From Acidobacteriota bacterium (GTDB lineage: Bacteria; Acidobacteriota; Vicinamibacteria; Vicinamibacterales; CAVVIG01), in contig QHWJ01000226.1 of assembly GCA_003222535.1 (NCBI GenBank), positions 36,153-86,283 of the forward strand: 50,131 nucleotides of DNA. The letters run 5' to 3'. This document shows, one piece after another, positions 9,284-18,915 of this stretch. Position 1 is the first letter of the stretch. Each line of letters starts with the position of its first letter. Below the pieces are notes generated by a model. It did not search any database, had not been told where the DNA came from, and was given only the letters and a program-made list of their open reading frames with translations. The position numbers and the translations under genes are program-made.

Positions 9284-9386
9284 GGCCGAGGGCCGGGGGC
9301 TGGGCTAAAAGGGCTAAGGGCTAAGGGCTGATGGCTATGGTTGATGAACCGTTCCATCGGCCCTAGCCATCAGCCATCAGCCATTT
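9284..9386. repeat. Heptamer-arm hairpin element, word GGGCTAA/GGCTGAT
   Basis: The left arm (9302-9340) is a run of 7-bp words GGGCTAA drifting to GGCTGAT. A 13-base loop is followed by a right arm (9354-9384) of AGCCATC words, its reverse complement. It fills the gap between the OmpA-like gene and the HEAT gene and probably acts as, or contains, a transcript-ending hairpin. The same word recurs inside nadB at 12484-12572. Confidence 0.8.
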
Positions 9387-9402
9387 CTCGTTATACGTTC
9401 CC

Positions 9403-10476
9403 GTGGCCATCCGGGCCTCTTCTTCAAAGCAAATTGACACGCTGATCGCCGACCTGCGCGCTGGGCGCGCGGTGACGCGGGACGCCGCGGTCGCGCGGCT
9501 GACCGTCATCGGGTCGCGGGCCGTTGAACCTCTGATCGCCGTGACGCGGTCGAACGCCGACCGAGTCGCTCGAACGGCGGCGTGGCGCGCGCTCGAAGCG
9601 ATCGGCGATCCGCGGGCACTCGAGCCCGCGCTCGACACGCTGGCCGACGCCAGCGCGGATCCCGCCGCGGGCGCCGCTGCCGCCGGTGTTGCGCGTGTGT
9701 TCCTCCGCGGCGCGCAAGGTGCCGCCGCCGTCGATCGGCTGACGGCAGTCGTCCTGGATCAGGCGCGTCCTGAACCGCTTCGCCTGGCGGCTTTGCGCGC
9801 GCTGCGCGATCTGGAGCCTTCGACGATCGCGCCGATCCTGACGTCGCTCGCCGGCGACCCCAGCGCGACAATTCGCGCGGAGGCCTCGACGCGGAGCGCC
9901 CGGAAGGGGCGCACACCGCCCGATCCAATCGCCGCCGTGACCCGGGCCGCGGAGCAGGGACTGCCAGAGGATCCGAGCGCGCTGCGTCGCGCCATGAGCC
10001 AGGCGGGAGACGCCATCTCGCTCCTGCTGCTGCTTCGCGTCCTCGAGCGCGTGCGCGAGCGGGAAGCGTCGGAGCCGGCCGGCCTGCGCGACGAATGGAC
10101 CATGACGCGGGCGGCCGCGCACGTCGCGCTCGCGAACCGCGGCAGCCGCCTGGCGCTCTACGACCTGCGCGAGTCGCTCGCCGCAGCGACCACGCCCTTA
10201 CCCGTTGGATTCCTGGCCGCGCTGTCGCGGGTGGGAGACGCGTCGTGCCTGGAATCGATCGCCGCCGCTCACGCGAGGGCGCGCAACGCGTGGTGGCGTC
10301 AGCATCTGGCCGACGCGTTCCGGGCGGTCGTCTCGCGAGAGAAGCTGACACGACGCCATGCGGTTGTGAAGAGGATCGAGAAGCGCTCGCCGCAGACGCT
10401 TCGCGAGGTGTGGCCCGGTGGGACTGCCAGGTCTGGTGGGTCGGGTGGGTCGGGTGGGTCTGGTCAAGTCAGGTAG
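9403..10476 (+). CDS. HEAT-repeat protein
   Basis: A 357-aa soluble protein made of helical pairs of HEAT/PBS-lyase type (for example RDAAVARLTVIGSRAVEPLI, and ARTAAWRALEAIGDPRALEP). No signal peptide or membrane segment is seen, so it is probably cytoplasmic and a protein-binding scaffold; the partner is unknown. The start is a GTG at 9403 with a poor ribosome binding site; an alternative start a few codons inside cannot be excluded. The last 14 residues (GGSGGSGGSGQVR) are encoded by the left arm of a 9-bp repeat element, so they are probably not part of the ancestral protein. Confidence 0.8.
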   Translation: MAIRASSSKQIDTLIADLRAGRAVTRDAAVARLTVIGSRAVEPLIAVTRSNADRVARTAAWRALEAIGDPRALEPALDTLADASADPAAGAAAAGVARVFLRGAQGAAAVDRLTAVVLDQARPEPLRLAALRALRDLEPSTIAPILTSLAGDPSATIRAEASTRSARKGRTPPDPIAAVTRAAEQGLPEDPSALRRAMSQAGDAISLLLLLRVLERVREREASEPAGLRDEWTMTRAAAHVALANRGSRLALYDLRESLAAATTPLPVGFLAALSRVGDASCLESIAAAHARARNAWWRQHLADAFRAVVSREKLTRRHAVVKRIEKRSPQTLREVWPGGTARSGGSGGSGGSGQVR

Positions 10477-10583
10477 GAAGACCCGCGCTCCTGGTCGAGC
10501 GGACCGACCGACGCACTCGACCTACTCGCCCTAACCCTACCGACCTACCTGACCTACTCGACCTACTCGACCTACCCGACCTT
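10419..10583. repeat. Nonamer-arm hairpin between convergent genes, word GGTCGGGTA
   Basis: The left arm (about 10430-10477) repeats GGTGGGTCG and the right arm (about 10514-10582) repeats CGACCTACT, its near reverse complement. It lies between the convergent HEAT gene and proS and overlaps the last codons of the former. A bidirectional terminator role is inferred. Confidence 0.8.
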
Positions 10584-12037
10584 CAGTAGCTCTTGGCGAA
10601 CCAGGCCTCGGCCGTCGCGGCGTTGTCGCAGCGGATGCACCTGCCAGACGGTGCGCTGCCGTTCATCGGCATGTTGCGGATTGTGGCCTGTGTCTCGGTT
10701 TTGATCTGCGCTTCGCAGGTAGCCGACCCGCACCACGGCGCCATCACGAAGCCCGGGCGTCCTTCCATCACCTGCTTGAGCTCGTCGTACGTCGCCACGC
10801 GCTGCGTGTGCTCGTCGCGGAACTTCACCGCGCGATCGAAGAGGGTGGCCTGGATGTCACCGAGCAGGCCGCGGAGCCGGGCCGCCAGGCCCTCCATGGG
10901 CAGGCTCTGCTTCTCCCGCGTGTCGCGGCGCGCCACGAGGACGGCGGCCTTCTCGATGTCCTTGGGCCCGATCTCGACGCGAAGCGGCACGCCGCGAAGC
11001 TCCCACTCGGAGAACTTCCAGCCGGGCCGCTCGTCGCGTTCGTCCAGCGTCACTCGAATGCCTGCGGCCGCCACCTCGGCGTGAATCTCCTTCGCGCGCG
11101 GCAGTACCGTCTCGCGCCAGTTGTCGCGCCCGATCGGCACGATCACGACCTGAAACGGCGCGACGTGCGGCGGCAGCACGAGGCCGCTGTCGTCGCCGTG
11201 CGTCATGATGACGCCGCCCACGAGGCGGGTCGACACGCCCCACGATGTGCCCCACACGTATTGCACGCTCTTGTCGCGCGCCTGGAAGGTGATGTCGAAG
11301 GCCTTCGCGAAGTTCTGCCCAAGATTGTGCGACGTGCCGGCCTGGAGCGCGCGTCCGTCACCCATCAGCGCTTCGATCGAGTAGGTCCGCAGCGCGCCGG
11401 CAAATTTCTCGCTCTCGCTCTTCTGCCCTTTGATCACGGGCATCGCGAGGACGCGCTCGGCGGTGTCGGCGTACAGGTCGAGAATCATCAGCGTCTCGGC
11501 TTGCGCCTCGTCGTGCGTCTCGTGCGCCGTGTGCCCCTCCTGCCACAGGAACTCCGTCGTCCGCAGGAAGGGTCGCGTCACTTTTTCCCACCGCACGACG
11601 TTCGCCCACTGGTTGATCAGGATCGGCAGATCGCGCCATGACTGCACCCACTTGGCGTACATCGTCCCGATGATGGCCTCCGAGGTCGGACGGATGACGA
11701 GCTTTTCCTCGAGCTCCTCACCGCCGCCATGCGTCACGTAGGCGACCTGCGGCGCGAAGCCCTCGACGTGCTCCGCTTCCTTGTTCAGCAGGCTCTCCGG
11801 GATGAACAGCGGGAAGTACGCGTTGACGTGCCCGGTGCGCTTGAACTCGGTGTCGAACGCCTGCTGAATCAGCTCCCAGATGGCGTAGCCGTACGGGCGA
11901 ATGACCATGCAGCCCTTGACGGGCGAATAATCGGCGAGCTCGGCGCGCCGGACGACATCGAGGTACCACTTCGAAAAGTCCTGTGACCGTGGCGTAATTT
12001 CGGTGACGAACGATTCTTTCTCGGGTTTCTTCGACAT
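10583..12037 (-). CDS. proS: Prolyl-tRNA synthetase (archaeal/eukaryotic-type)
   Basis: Class II aminoacyl-tRNA synthetase that charges tRNA-Pro. The ATG at 12037 gives 484 aa starting MSKKPEKESFVTEITPRSQDF. The frame is open further upstream, but that stretch (CPLFPLCPWLCLLYLLCLW) is a translated repeat element and not protein. Class II motif 2 is seen around NVVRWEKVTRPFLRTTEFLWQEGHTAH and motif 3 around GTSWGVSTRLVGG, with split reading here for length. The absence of the bacterial-type editing insertion, and the C-terminal cysteine pair CIRCDNAATAEAWFAKSY, place it in the shorter ProS type 3. It follows nadB on the same strand; the 76-bp gap is filled by a repeat. Confidence 0.95.
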   Translation of the reverse strand: MSKKPEKESFVTEITPRSQDFSKWYLDVVRRAELADYSPVKGCMVIRPYGYAIWELIQQAFDTEFKRTGHVNAYFPLFIPESLLNKEAEHVEGFAPQVAYVTHGGGEELEEKLVIRPTSEAIIGTMYAKWVQSWRDLPILINQWANVVRWEKVTRPFLRTTEFLWQEGHTAHETHDEAQAETLMILDLYADTAERVLAMPVIKGQKSESEKFAGALRTYSIEALMGDGRALQAGTSHNLGQNFAKAFDITFQARDKSVQYVWGTSWGVSTRLVGGVIMTHGDDSGLVLPPHVAPFQVVIVPIGRDNWRETVLPRAKEIHAEVAAAGIRVTLDERDERPGWKFSEWELRGVPLRVEIGPKDIEKAAVLVARRDTREKQSLPMEGLAARLRGLLGDIQATLFDRAVKFRDEHTQRVATYDELKQVMEGRPGFVMAPWCGSATCEAQIKTETQATIRNMPMNGSAPSGRCIRCDNAATAEAWFAKSY

Positions 12038-12041
12038 CGGG

Positions 12042-12230
12042 TTCCAAAGACACAAAAGGTACAAAAGACACAACCAAGGACACAAAGGAAACAAAGGACA
12101 CAAAGACACTATTCTATCGGGTCTCTTCCTCTGTGTCCTTGGTATCCTTTGTGTCCTTGGCGCCCGTGATGTCCGTGGCGCCCGTGATGTCCGTGGCGTC
12201 CGTGGCGTCCCTGGCGCCCTTGGTCTCCAC
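12042..12230. repeat. Nonamer-arm hairpin, word CAAAGGACA, spanning the nadB 3' end
   Basis: The left arm (12042-12113) repeats AAAGGACAC and related words. The right arm (12118-12230) repeats their reverse complement TCCTTTGTG, drifting to GTCCGTGGCG. The right arm is translated as the C-terminal tail of NadB; the left arm fills the nadB-proS gap. The same word recurs at 16643-16738 and 35738-35862. Confidence 0.85.
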
Positions 12231-13793
12231 GACGTGGACTCTCCAGCGGCGATCGTCGCGCTCGGGAAAGTCTGCCCGGAAATGTGCGCCGCGGCTCTCT
12301 TCGCGCCGCAGCGCGGCGTGCGCGAGCAGCCGCGCGACAGTCACGAGATTCCGGTGACGCCACTCTTGCGCCGTGGACGGCAACCCCGCTATGCGCGCGC
12401 GGTCGAGCATTTCGACCGCCGCGGTGAGGCCTTCTCGGGTGCGAAACAGACCGGCGTGGCGCCACATCAGATCTCGGACAGTTGTCATGGCTAACGGCTG
12501 ATGGCCAAGGGCGTTGGTCGGTGAGTTGGCGCCATCGGCTTCAGCCATCAGCCATGAGCCGTCAGCCATGACGCGGTCTCGCTTCATGGGCGCCGCTCGC
12601 GGCGCGTCCAGCATGGCCTGAGCCGCGCGCGCGCCAAACACCAGACCTTCCAGCAGCGAGTTGCTCGCCAACCGGTTCGCGCCGTGCAGGCCGGTACATG
12701 CGACCTCGCCGGCCGCGAAGAGGCCGGGCACGGAGGTTCGGCCCCACTCATCCGTGTCGACACCGCCCATGATGTAGTGGGCGGCCGGGGCGACCGGGAT
12801 CGGATCGCGTGCGAGGTCGATCCCGAGCTGCGCGCACATCGCCGCGATCGTCGGGAATCTCCGTGTAACGTAGGCCGGATCGAGATGCTTGAGCGTCAGG
12901 GACACCGGCCCGCCGGTCCGCTCGGCCTCGCGGGCGATGGCGCGCGCGACGATGTCGCGCGGCGCGAGGTCGGCGTCGGGGTGATAACGCGCCATGAACG
13001 CCTCGCCGCGGTCGTTCACGAGGAGCGCGCCCTCACCCCGGAGCGCCTCGGAAATCAGGAAACGCGGCGCGCCGGTGCGGTTGAGCGCCGTCGGGTGGAA
13101 CTGCACGAACTCGAGGTCGGCCACGCGTGCGCCCGCGTCGAACGCGAGCGCGACGCCGTCGCCCGTCGCCACCGCGGGGTTCGTCGTTTCCCGGAATACC
13201 TGGCCGGCGCCGCCGGTCGCCAGCAGAATCGCCCGCGCCGGCACGTCATGGCGTGTGCCTTCGAGGTCGAAGTATCCGACTCCGGACGCGCGTCCGCCAG
13301 CCACGACGATGTCGGTCACGAGCGCGTGATCGATCGTTTCGACCGACGGCAGCGCCCGCACCCGCTCCCACAGCACACGGCCGATCTCGCGCCCGGTCGC
13401 GTCACCGGCGTGAAGCACGCGCCGCACGCTGTGCGCCGCCTCGCGGCCGAGCGCGGGACGCCCGTCGGCGTCGCGATCGAACCGCGTGCCCCACTCGATC
13501 AATTCCCGGACGTACCGCGGGCCGTGCTCGACGAGCACACTGACCGCGGCCTCGTCGCACAAGTGGTCGCCCGCGCGGATCGTGTCGGCGGCGTGCAGCG
13601 CCGGGCTGTCATCGTCGCCGATCGCCGCGGCGATGCCGCCTTGCGCATAGCCGGTGTTGCTTTCCGCGCGTTCCGCCTTGGTCAGCACGAGCACGCGGCC
13701 CGCCGGCGCGAGGCCGATCGCGGCCCGCAATCCCGCAATTCCGCCACCGACGATGATGAAATCGATCCCGCCGGAAGCGTCTCTCGCGTGCAC
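12114..13793 (-). CDS. nadB: L-aspartate oxidase carrying two repeat-derived segments
   Basis: Flavoenzyme that oxidises L-aspartate to iminoaspartate, the first step of de novo NAD synthesis. The 559-aa product (GTG start at 13793) has the FAD-binding N-terminus FIIVGGGIAGLRAAIGLA (about 12-29), the SNTGYAQGGIAAA motif, HPTAL in the active-site region, and FAAGEVACTGLHGANRLASN before the helical C-terminal domain. Two segments look foreign. Residues 408-437 are encoded by a complete heptamer hairpin inserted in the linker between the FAD-binding part and the C-terminal domain. The last 30 or so residues (DATDATDITG...DTKDTKDTEEETR) are encoded by a nonamer repeat arm. NadA and NadC are not in the window. 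It faces aroB head to head, with at most 27 bp between the starts. Confidence 0.95.
   Translation of the reverse strand: MHARDASGGIDFIIVGGGIAGLRAAIGLAPAGRVLVLTKAERAESNTGYAQGGIAAAIGDDDSPALHAADTIRAGDHLCDEAAVSVLVEHGPRYVRELIEWGTRFDRDADGRPALGREAAHSVRRVLHAGDATGREIGRVLWERVRALPSVETIDHALVTDIVVAGGRASGVGYFDLEGTRHDVPARAILLATGGAGQVFRETTNPAVATGDGVALAFDAGARVADLEFVQFHPTALNRTGAPRFLISEALRGEGALLVNDRGEAFMARYHPDADLAPRDIVARAIAREAERTGGPVSLTLKHLDPAYVTRRFPTIAAMCAQLGIDLARDPIPVAPAAHYIMGGVDTDEWGRTSVPGLFAAGEVACTGLHGANRLASNSLLEGLVFGARAAQAMLDAPRAAPMKRDRVMADGSWLMAEADGANSPTNALGHQPLAMTTVRDLMWRHAGLFRTREGLTAAVEMLDRARIAGLPSTAQEWRHRNLVTVARLLAHAALRREESRGAHFRADFPERDDRRWRVHVVETKGARDATDATDITGATDITGAKDTKDTKDTEEETR
12484..12572. repeat. 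Heptamer-arm hairpin inserted in frame in nadB
   Basis: The left arm (12484-12512) has words CTAACGG, CTGATGG, CCAAGGG. The right arm (12531-12572) has CCATCAG, CCATGAG, CCGTCAG and its end GCCATGAC pairs with GTCATGGC of the left arm. It shares the word GGCTGAT with the spacer element at 9284-9386. It is fully open in the nadB frame (residues 408-437). Confidence 0.85.
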
Positions 13794-13820
13794 GCGATGC
13801 TATCCTACCATTCGCATCCG

Positions 13821-14915
13821 ATGGATCCTGCTGGCCCGATCCGCATCGACGTGCCGACGCCTTCGCGCACCTACTCGGTGACGATCGGCGACGGCGTGCT
13901 CGACGGCGTCGGCCGCGTGCTCGACGATCTCGGCACACCGGAACGGCGCTTCATCGTCTCCAGCCCGCTCGTGTGGCGCCTGCATGGGCCGCAACTCGCG
14001 CGGGCGGTCACCGCGGCGGAGCCGATCCTCGTGCCCGACGGCGAGCGATTCAAGCAGCTGGCGACCGTCGCGCGGATCTACGACGCGCTCGTCCGCTTCA
14101 ACGCCGACCGCGCCGCGACGCTCGTCACCTTCGGCGGCGGGGTGATCGGCGACATGGCGGGTTTTGCGGCCGCCACGTACCTTCGCGGCATCGCCCTGGT
14201 CCACGTCCCGACGACGCTGCTCGCGCAGGTGGACAGCGCGATCGGCGGCAAAGTCGGCGTGAACCATCCGCTCGGCAAGAACTTGATCGGGTCTTTCTAT
14301 CAGCCGCACGCGGTCGTCATCGATCCGCTGGTCCTCGGGACGCTGCCGCGGCGCGAATTTCGCGCCGGGCTGTACGAAGTGATCAAGTACGGGATGACGT
14401 CCAGCGCCGCGCTGTTCGATTGCGTCGCGCGCGAGCGGAAGGCGATTTTCGCGCGCTCATCCCTTGCGCTGACGCCGATCATCGCCGACTCCTGCCGGAT
14501 CAAGGCGGCGGTCGTGTCGGCCGACGAGCGCGAGGCGGGGCCGCGGCGCATCCTCAACTTCGGCCACACCGCCGGCCACGCCATCGAATCGGTGACGAAG
14601 TACCGCCGCTTTCGGCATGGCGAAGCGGTCGGCTACGGCATGCTGGTGGCCGCCGATCTCGCCCGGGCGCGCGGCGCGCTCGCCGAAGGCGACCGCCAGG
14701 CTCTCGCCGACGTCATCTCGAGCCTCGGCCCGCTGCCGCCGATCACCGACCTCTCGTCGGCGCAGATCCGCGAGGCGATGCAGCACGACAAGAAAATGGT
14801 CGCCGGTCGCCTGCACTTCGTCCTGCCCACCGCCATCGGCGCGACGACGATTGTGGATGATGTGACGGAGCAGGAAATCGGGGCGGCCCTGAAGCGGGTG
14901 GGCTTCGCGAAATAG
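13821..14915 (+). CDS. aroB: 3-dehydroquinate synthase
   Basis: Converts DAHP to 3-dehydroquinate, the second step of the shikimate pathway; NAD and a divalent metal are cofactors. The product is 364 aa from the ATG at 13821. NAD-binding region FGGGVIGDMAGFAAATYLRG, substrate loop VDSAIGGKVGVNHPLGKNL and the metal ligands in FGHTAGHAIE and RHGEAVGYGM are all present. An ATG at 13797 (MLSYHSHP) would add eight residues and leave 3 bp to nadB. The plus-strand frame remains open much further upstream, but that part is antisense to nadB. It converges on the response regulator gene with only 21 bp between stops. Confidence 0.97.
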   Translation: MDPAGPIRIDVPTPSRTYSVTIGDGVLDGVGRVLDDLGTPERRFIVSSPLVWRLHGPQLARAVTAAEPILVPDGERFKQLATVARIYDALVRFNADRAATLVTFGGGVIGDMAGFAAATYLRGIALVHVPTTLLAQVDSAIGGKVGVNHPLGKNLIGSFYQPHAVVIDPLVLGTLPRREFRAGLYEVIKYGMTSSAALFDCVARERKAIFARSSLALTPIIADSCRIKAAVVSADEREAGPRRILNFGHTAGHAIESVTKYRRFRHGEAVGYGMLVAADLARARGALAEGDRQALADVISSLGPLPPITDLSSAQIREAMQHDKKMVAGRLHFVLPTAIGATTIVDDVTEQEIGAALKRVGFAK

Positions 14916-14936
14916 CGACAGAACCGCAGGGTTGAC

Positions 14937-16351
<1,415 letters not shown>

Positions 16352-16355
<4 letters not shown>

Positions 16356-16945
16356 CGCATCCAGCCGGGCGGGACGCCCGCGCGGCGCGCTTCTTCCTGG
16401 AAATCGGCGAGGGCCTTCTTGTCGTCCTGAATGGCCTTCGTCAGGCGCGTTTGCTCTGCGACCGCCTTGATGCGCTCCCGCTCGATCGCCGCACGCTGGA
16501 CGGGATCGTCCCTGTTGACGAAGTCAGTCGTGAGCGAGTTGATGCGGGTCTGAATCGCGTCAGCGAACGCCTGATCACGATCGAGCTGGGTCTGGAGGGC
16601 TTTCAGGCGGCCGGACCAGTACGCCTGATCCTTGACGGGCGCATCCTTTGTGTCCTTTGTGTCCTTTGTGTCCTTTGTGTCCTTTGTATCCTTTGTGTCC
16701 TTTGTGTCTTTAGTTGTGTCCTTTGTGTCTTTAGTGTCGTCGGCGGCCTTGGCGGGGGCTGGTGTCGACACGGCAGGCGTCGGCGCGAGGTCTTTGTTCG
16801 TATAGACCTTCGCGGGCGCCGGGACCGCCTTCCGACGCTCCTCTTCTTTCTTCGCAATGTCGGCGAGCGATTGGGCCGAAAGCGGCCGAGCGCCGACCCC
16901 CATGCCAGTCAGGGCAAGAAGAATGAAAACGACCAGCCTCGACAT
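16352..16945 (-). CDS. Secreted coiled-coil protein with (KDT)n tract
   Basis: A 197-aa product of unknown function. A signal peptide at 1-25 ends LSAQ, suggesting periplasmic location. A charged region (ADIAKKEEERRKAVPAPAK) is followed by about 11 KDT tripeptides (roughly residues 70-101), then a predicted coiled coil (LKALQTQLDRDQAFADAIQT and QRAAIERERIKAVAEQTRL) to the end RRAGVPPGWMR. The KDT tract is the direct translation of a 9-bp tandem repeat. An AAGGAG ribosome binding site precedes the ATG. The stop overlaps the GTG of the response regulator. Its place at the end of the minor pilin genes suggests a role linked to pili, but nothing in the sequence proves it. Confidence 0.85.
16643..16738. 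repeat. Tandem 9-bp repeat inside a reading frame, word TCCTTTGTG
   Basis: About 11 near-identical copies of TCCTTTGTG (minus-strand CACAAAGGA), with three TCTTTAGT-type variants. Only one arm is present; there is no inverted partner. It is the same word as in the elements at 12042-12230 and 35738-35862. Confidence 0.9.
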
Positions 16946-17022
16946 TGACCTTTCTCCTTGTCAGCCGTAATCGATCGTACGTGAGAGGCTGAAGGCGGTC
17001 AAGGAATGGCTGAGACCGACCC

Positions 17023-17724
17023 CTACCGCACCGCCCGCCACGACAGGACCCTGACGCCCGCCCGCGCGCTCTCCAGCTCCGCGGCGTCGATCCTTGCGAC
17101 GGTCAGCTCGATGGCGGTGTGCGCGCCGCGCGGCCCGAACGCTTCGGCGCGCAACACGAGGATGCCGGCGCCGGGATTGCCCGGGCCGATGCCGTCCAGC
17201 AGCGGATTGTCGTCGTTCTCCGACGCGTCGTCACCTACCATCACCATCACGTAGTACGGCGAATTGATCGCCCCGGCCGGCATCATGTCGCTCAAACGGC
17301 CGTAGGCGTAGAGCCGCCAGCGCGGGTTGTTGGCACCCCACGGTCGATCCGCGGTGACGGCATCCAGGTCGGTCGTGCTGCACGCCGTGATCTTCCTGCA
17401 ATTCGCCATGTTGATCGCCTGTCCGAGGTCGATCGCGGACCCGTCGGACAGCGTGCGCGAGCCGCCGGGAGCCCCGTCGACGAACGCCGATTGCAGCAAG
17501 CCGTCCAGCACCGGGTTCCATCCGGGCAGCGTCTGCAGGTCGTCGAGGGACCGCTCGAGGACGGCTTCCGCCGCATAGAGCCCCTCTATGCTGTTCCGGA
17601 AGTTGCCGGCGATGATCGCTTCCGACGAGGTCGTCAGCACGAGCGCGGCGCCGAGCGCGGTCATCAACAGCATCGCCATCATGGCGACAAGCAGCGCCAT
17701 CCCGTGTTCGCGCCGAATGTCCAC
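17023..17724 (-). CDS. Minor pilin PilX-like
   Basis: A 233-aa protein whose N-terminus, EHGMALLVAMMAMLLMTALG, matches the PilX N-terminal class: a hydrophobic helix after a short charged leader. The helix is followed by ALVLTTSSEAIIAGNFRNS and AAEAVLERSLDDL, typical of this family. PilX proteins sit at the pilus tip complex or help prime assembly. It starts with GTG at 17724, 3 bp after the PilW-like stop, and is the last clear minor pilin. A PilY1 gene, which often follows in other bacteria, is not present; the next gene is the KDT protein. Confidence 0.8.
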   Translation of the reverse strand: MDIRREHGMALLVAMMAMLLMTALGAALVLTTSSEAIIAGNFRNSIEGLYAAEAVLERSLDDLQTLPGWNPVLDGLLQSAFVDGAPGGSRTLSDGSAIDLGQAINMANCRKITACSTTDLDAVTADRPWGANNPRWRLYAYGRLSDMMPAGAINSPYYVMVMVGDDASENDDNPLLDGIGPGNPGAGILVLRAEAFGPRGAHTAIELTVARIDAAELESARAGVRVLSWRAVR

Positions 17725-17727
17725 GAG

Positions 17728-18915
17728 TTACCGTCCGAGATTCAGATTCCGCGGCGTCACCTGGAATCGGATTTCCTGATCCGGCACCCACCGGCTGCCG
17801 CGACGCGACGTGCCGCCATGCGTGAAGAGGACGCCCGCCGGACCGCGCAGGGCCTTCGCCGCAGTTTCCACTCTCAGAGTGACCGCCACTTTCCTGATGC
17901 GGAGCAGGTCGGCGTCCCACCGGTTCGGGTTCGTTTCGTCGGGACACCATGGACCGTCCGTCAACTGTGCCGGCGTGAGCTTCACGAGAGTGGGGTTTCC
18001 GCCGCCGAGGACCGCCAGCCGCGGCATCCGAAGCCCGGTGCCGTCGATCGTGAACGTGCAGTTTTCACCGGCGGGATAGGCCGTCGGCTTCGCGCGGAGA
18101 GCAGGCGGCTTCGGGCCGTAGGTGGTCCAGGGACCGGTCGGATCACTGACCGGCTTCTTCAGCACCGGCGGGTTCGGGTCGCCGTAGTAGTCGAACGTGA
18201 GGCCGACGACGTGATCGGCCACCGGCACGCCGGCGTGGCTCGTCCCGTCGTACTGCATCAACTGGAAGGTTTCGGTCGCCTCGTCTGTTTTCAGGTAGTA
18301 CGTGTGGCTGACGGCCTCGACCACCTTGGTGACGTCCTTCTCGTAAGTCTTCGTCGCGGCGCCGGCCGGCCTGTTGATCGACACCTGCGCCAGGGCGCCG
18401 ATCACACTCGTGATGGTGAACATGTCGTAAGCGCCGCTGTCGTCGTAGACGAGCACCGACATGCCGCTGGTGAACCCGCAGAGACTCACGTTTCTGGGGC
18501 AGCCATTCTCGGTGTTGACCTGAAGCGCGAGCGAGATCGGCGTGAGGTCGGCGCTGAGAGTGGTTTGCGCGGCGGTCGATGGCACGTACATCATCGTGAT
18601 GCGATCGGTGGCGAACGCGCCCGCCGGATCGCCGCCCGTTGCGCCCTGGCGGAAAGGCAGCACGGGCGCGAAGAAGGCGCTCAGCGAGCCGACGCCCGTT
18701 CCCAGATAAGCGCCCGCGCCCGCCATGATCAAATCTTTCGAGAGCGTGTCGGCGCCGACTCGCAGGCGCTGCTGCAGGTCCGCCTTTTCCGGCTCGGTCG
18801 CAAACGAGCCGTGCGCCGGGTCCATCATGCTGAACACGCCCGCGGTGACGAGCAGCATGAGCGCCGTGGCGATGACGATTTCCAGCAGCGAGAATCCATC
18901 TTCGGGGCGGAGCAT
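17728..18915 (-). CDS. Minor pilin PilW-like
   Basis: A 395-aa prepilin-like protein with leader MLRPEDG and the class III signal GFSLLEIVIATALMLLVTAG, to be cut after the glycine by PilD. The large C-terminal domain has a few cysteines (CPRNVSLCGF, CTFTIDG) that could form disulfides, which fits the VKOR-DsbA gene in the locus. The ATG at 18915 overlaps the stop of the PilV-like gene (TGATG); a GTG one codon upstream is also possible. Assignment to PilW is by size, leader and order V-W-X. Confidence 0.8.
   Translation of the reverse strand: MLRPEDGFSLLEIVIATALMLLVTAGVFSMMDPAHGSFATEPEKADLQQRLRVGADTLSKDLIMAGAGAYLGTGVGSLSAFFAPVLPFRQGATGGDPAGAFATDRITMMYVPSTAAQTTLSADLTPISLALQVNTENGCPRNVSLCGFTSGMSVLVYDDSGAYDMFTITSVIGALAQVSINRPAGAATKTYEKDVTKVVEAVSHTYYLKTDEATETFQLMQYDGTSHAGVPVADHVVGLTFDYYGDPNPPVLKKPVSDPTGPWTTYGPKPPALRAKPTAYPAGENCTFTIDGTGLRMPRLAVLGGGNPTLVKLTPAQLTDGPWCPDETNPNRWDADLLRIRKVAVTLRVETAAKALRGPAGVLFTHGGTSRRGSRWVPDQEIRFQVTPRNLNLGR

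Noticed and set aside
12038-12109. N-terminal extension of ProS
   Set aside because: The extra residues (CPLFPLCPWLCLL) are translated repeat words; the ATG at 12037 fits the family.
12484-12572. nadB as a pseudogene or assembly error
   Set aside because: The frame is intact on both sides and the insert has the same make-up as other elements in the window, so a real in-frame insertion is more likely.
12684-13820. Upstream extension of the aroB frame
   Set aside because: It is antisense to nadB, and the AroB family starts at about 13821; the longer part resembles no protein.
16643-16738. Possible CRISPR array
   Set aside because: Units of 9 bp with no spacers, in a reading frame; no cas genes in the window.
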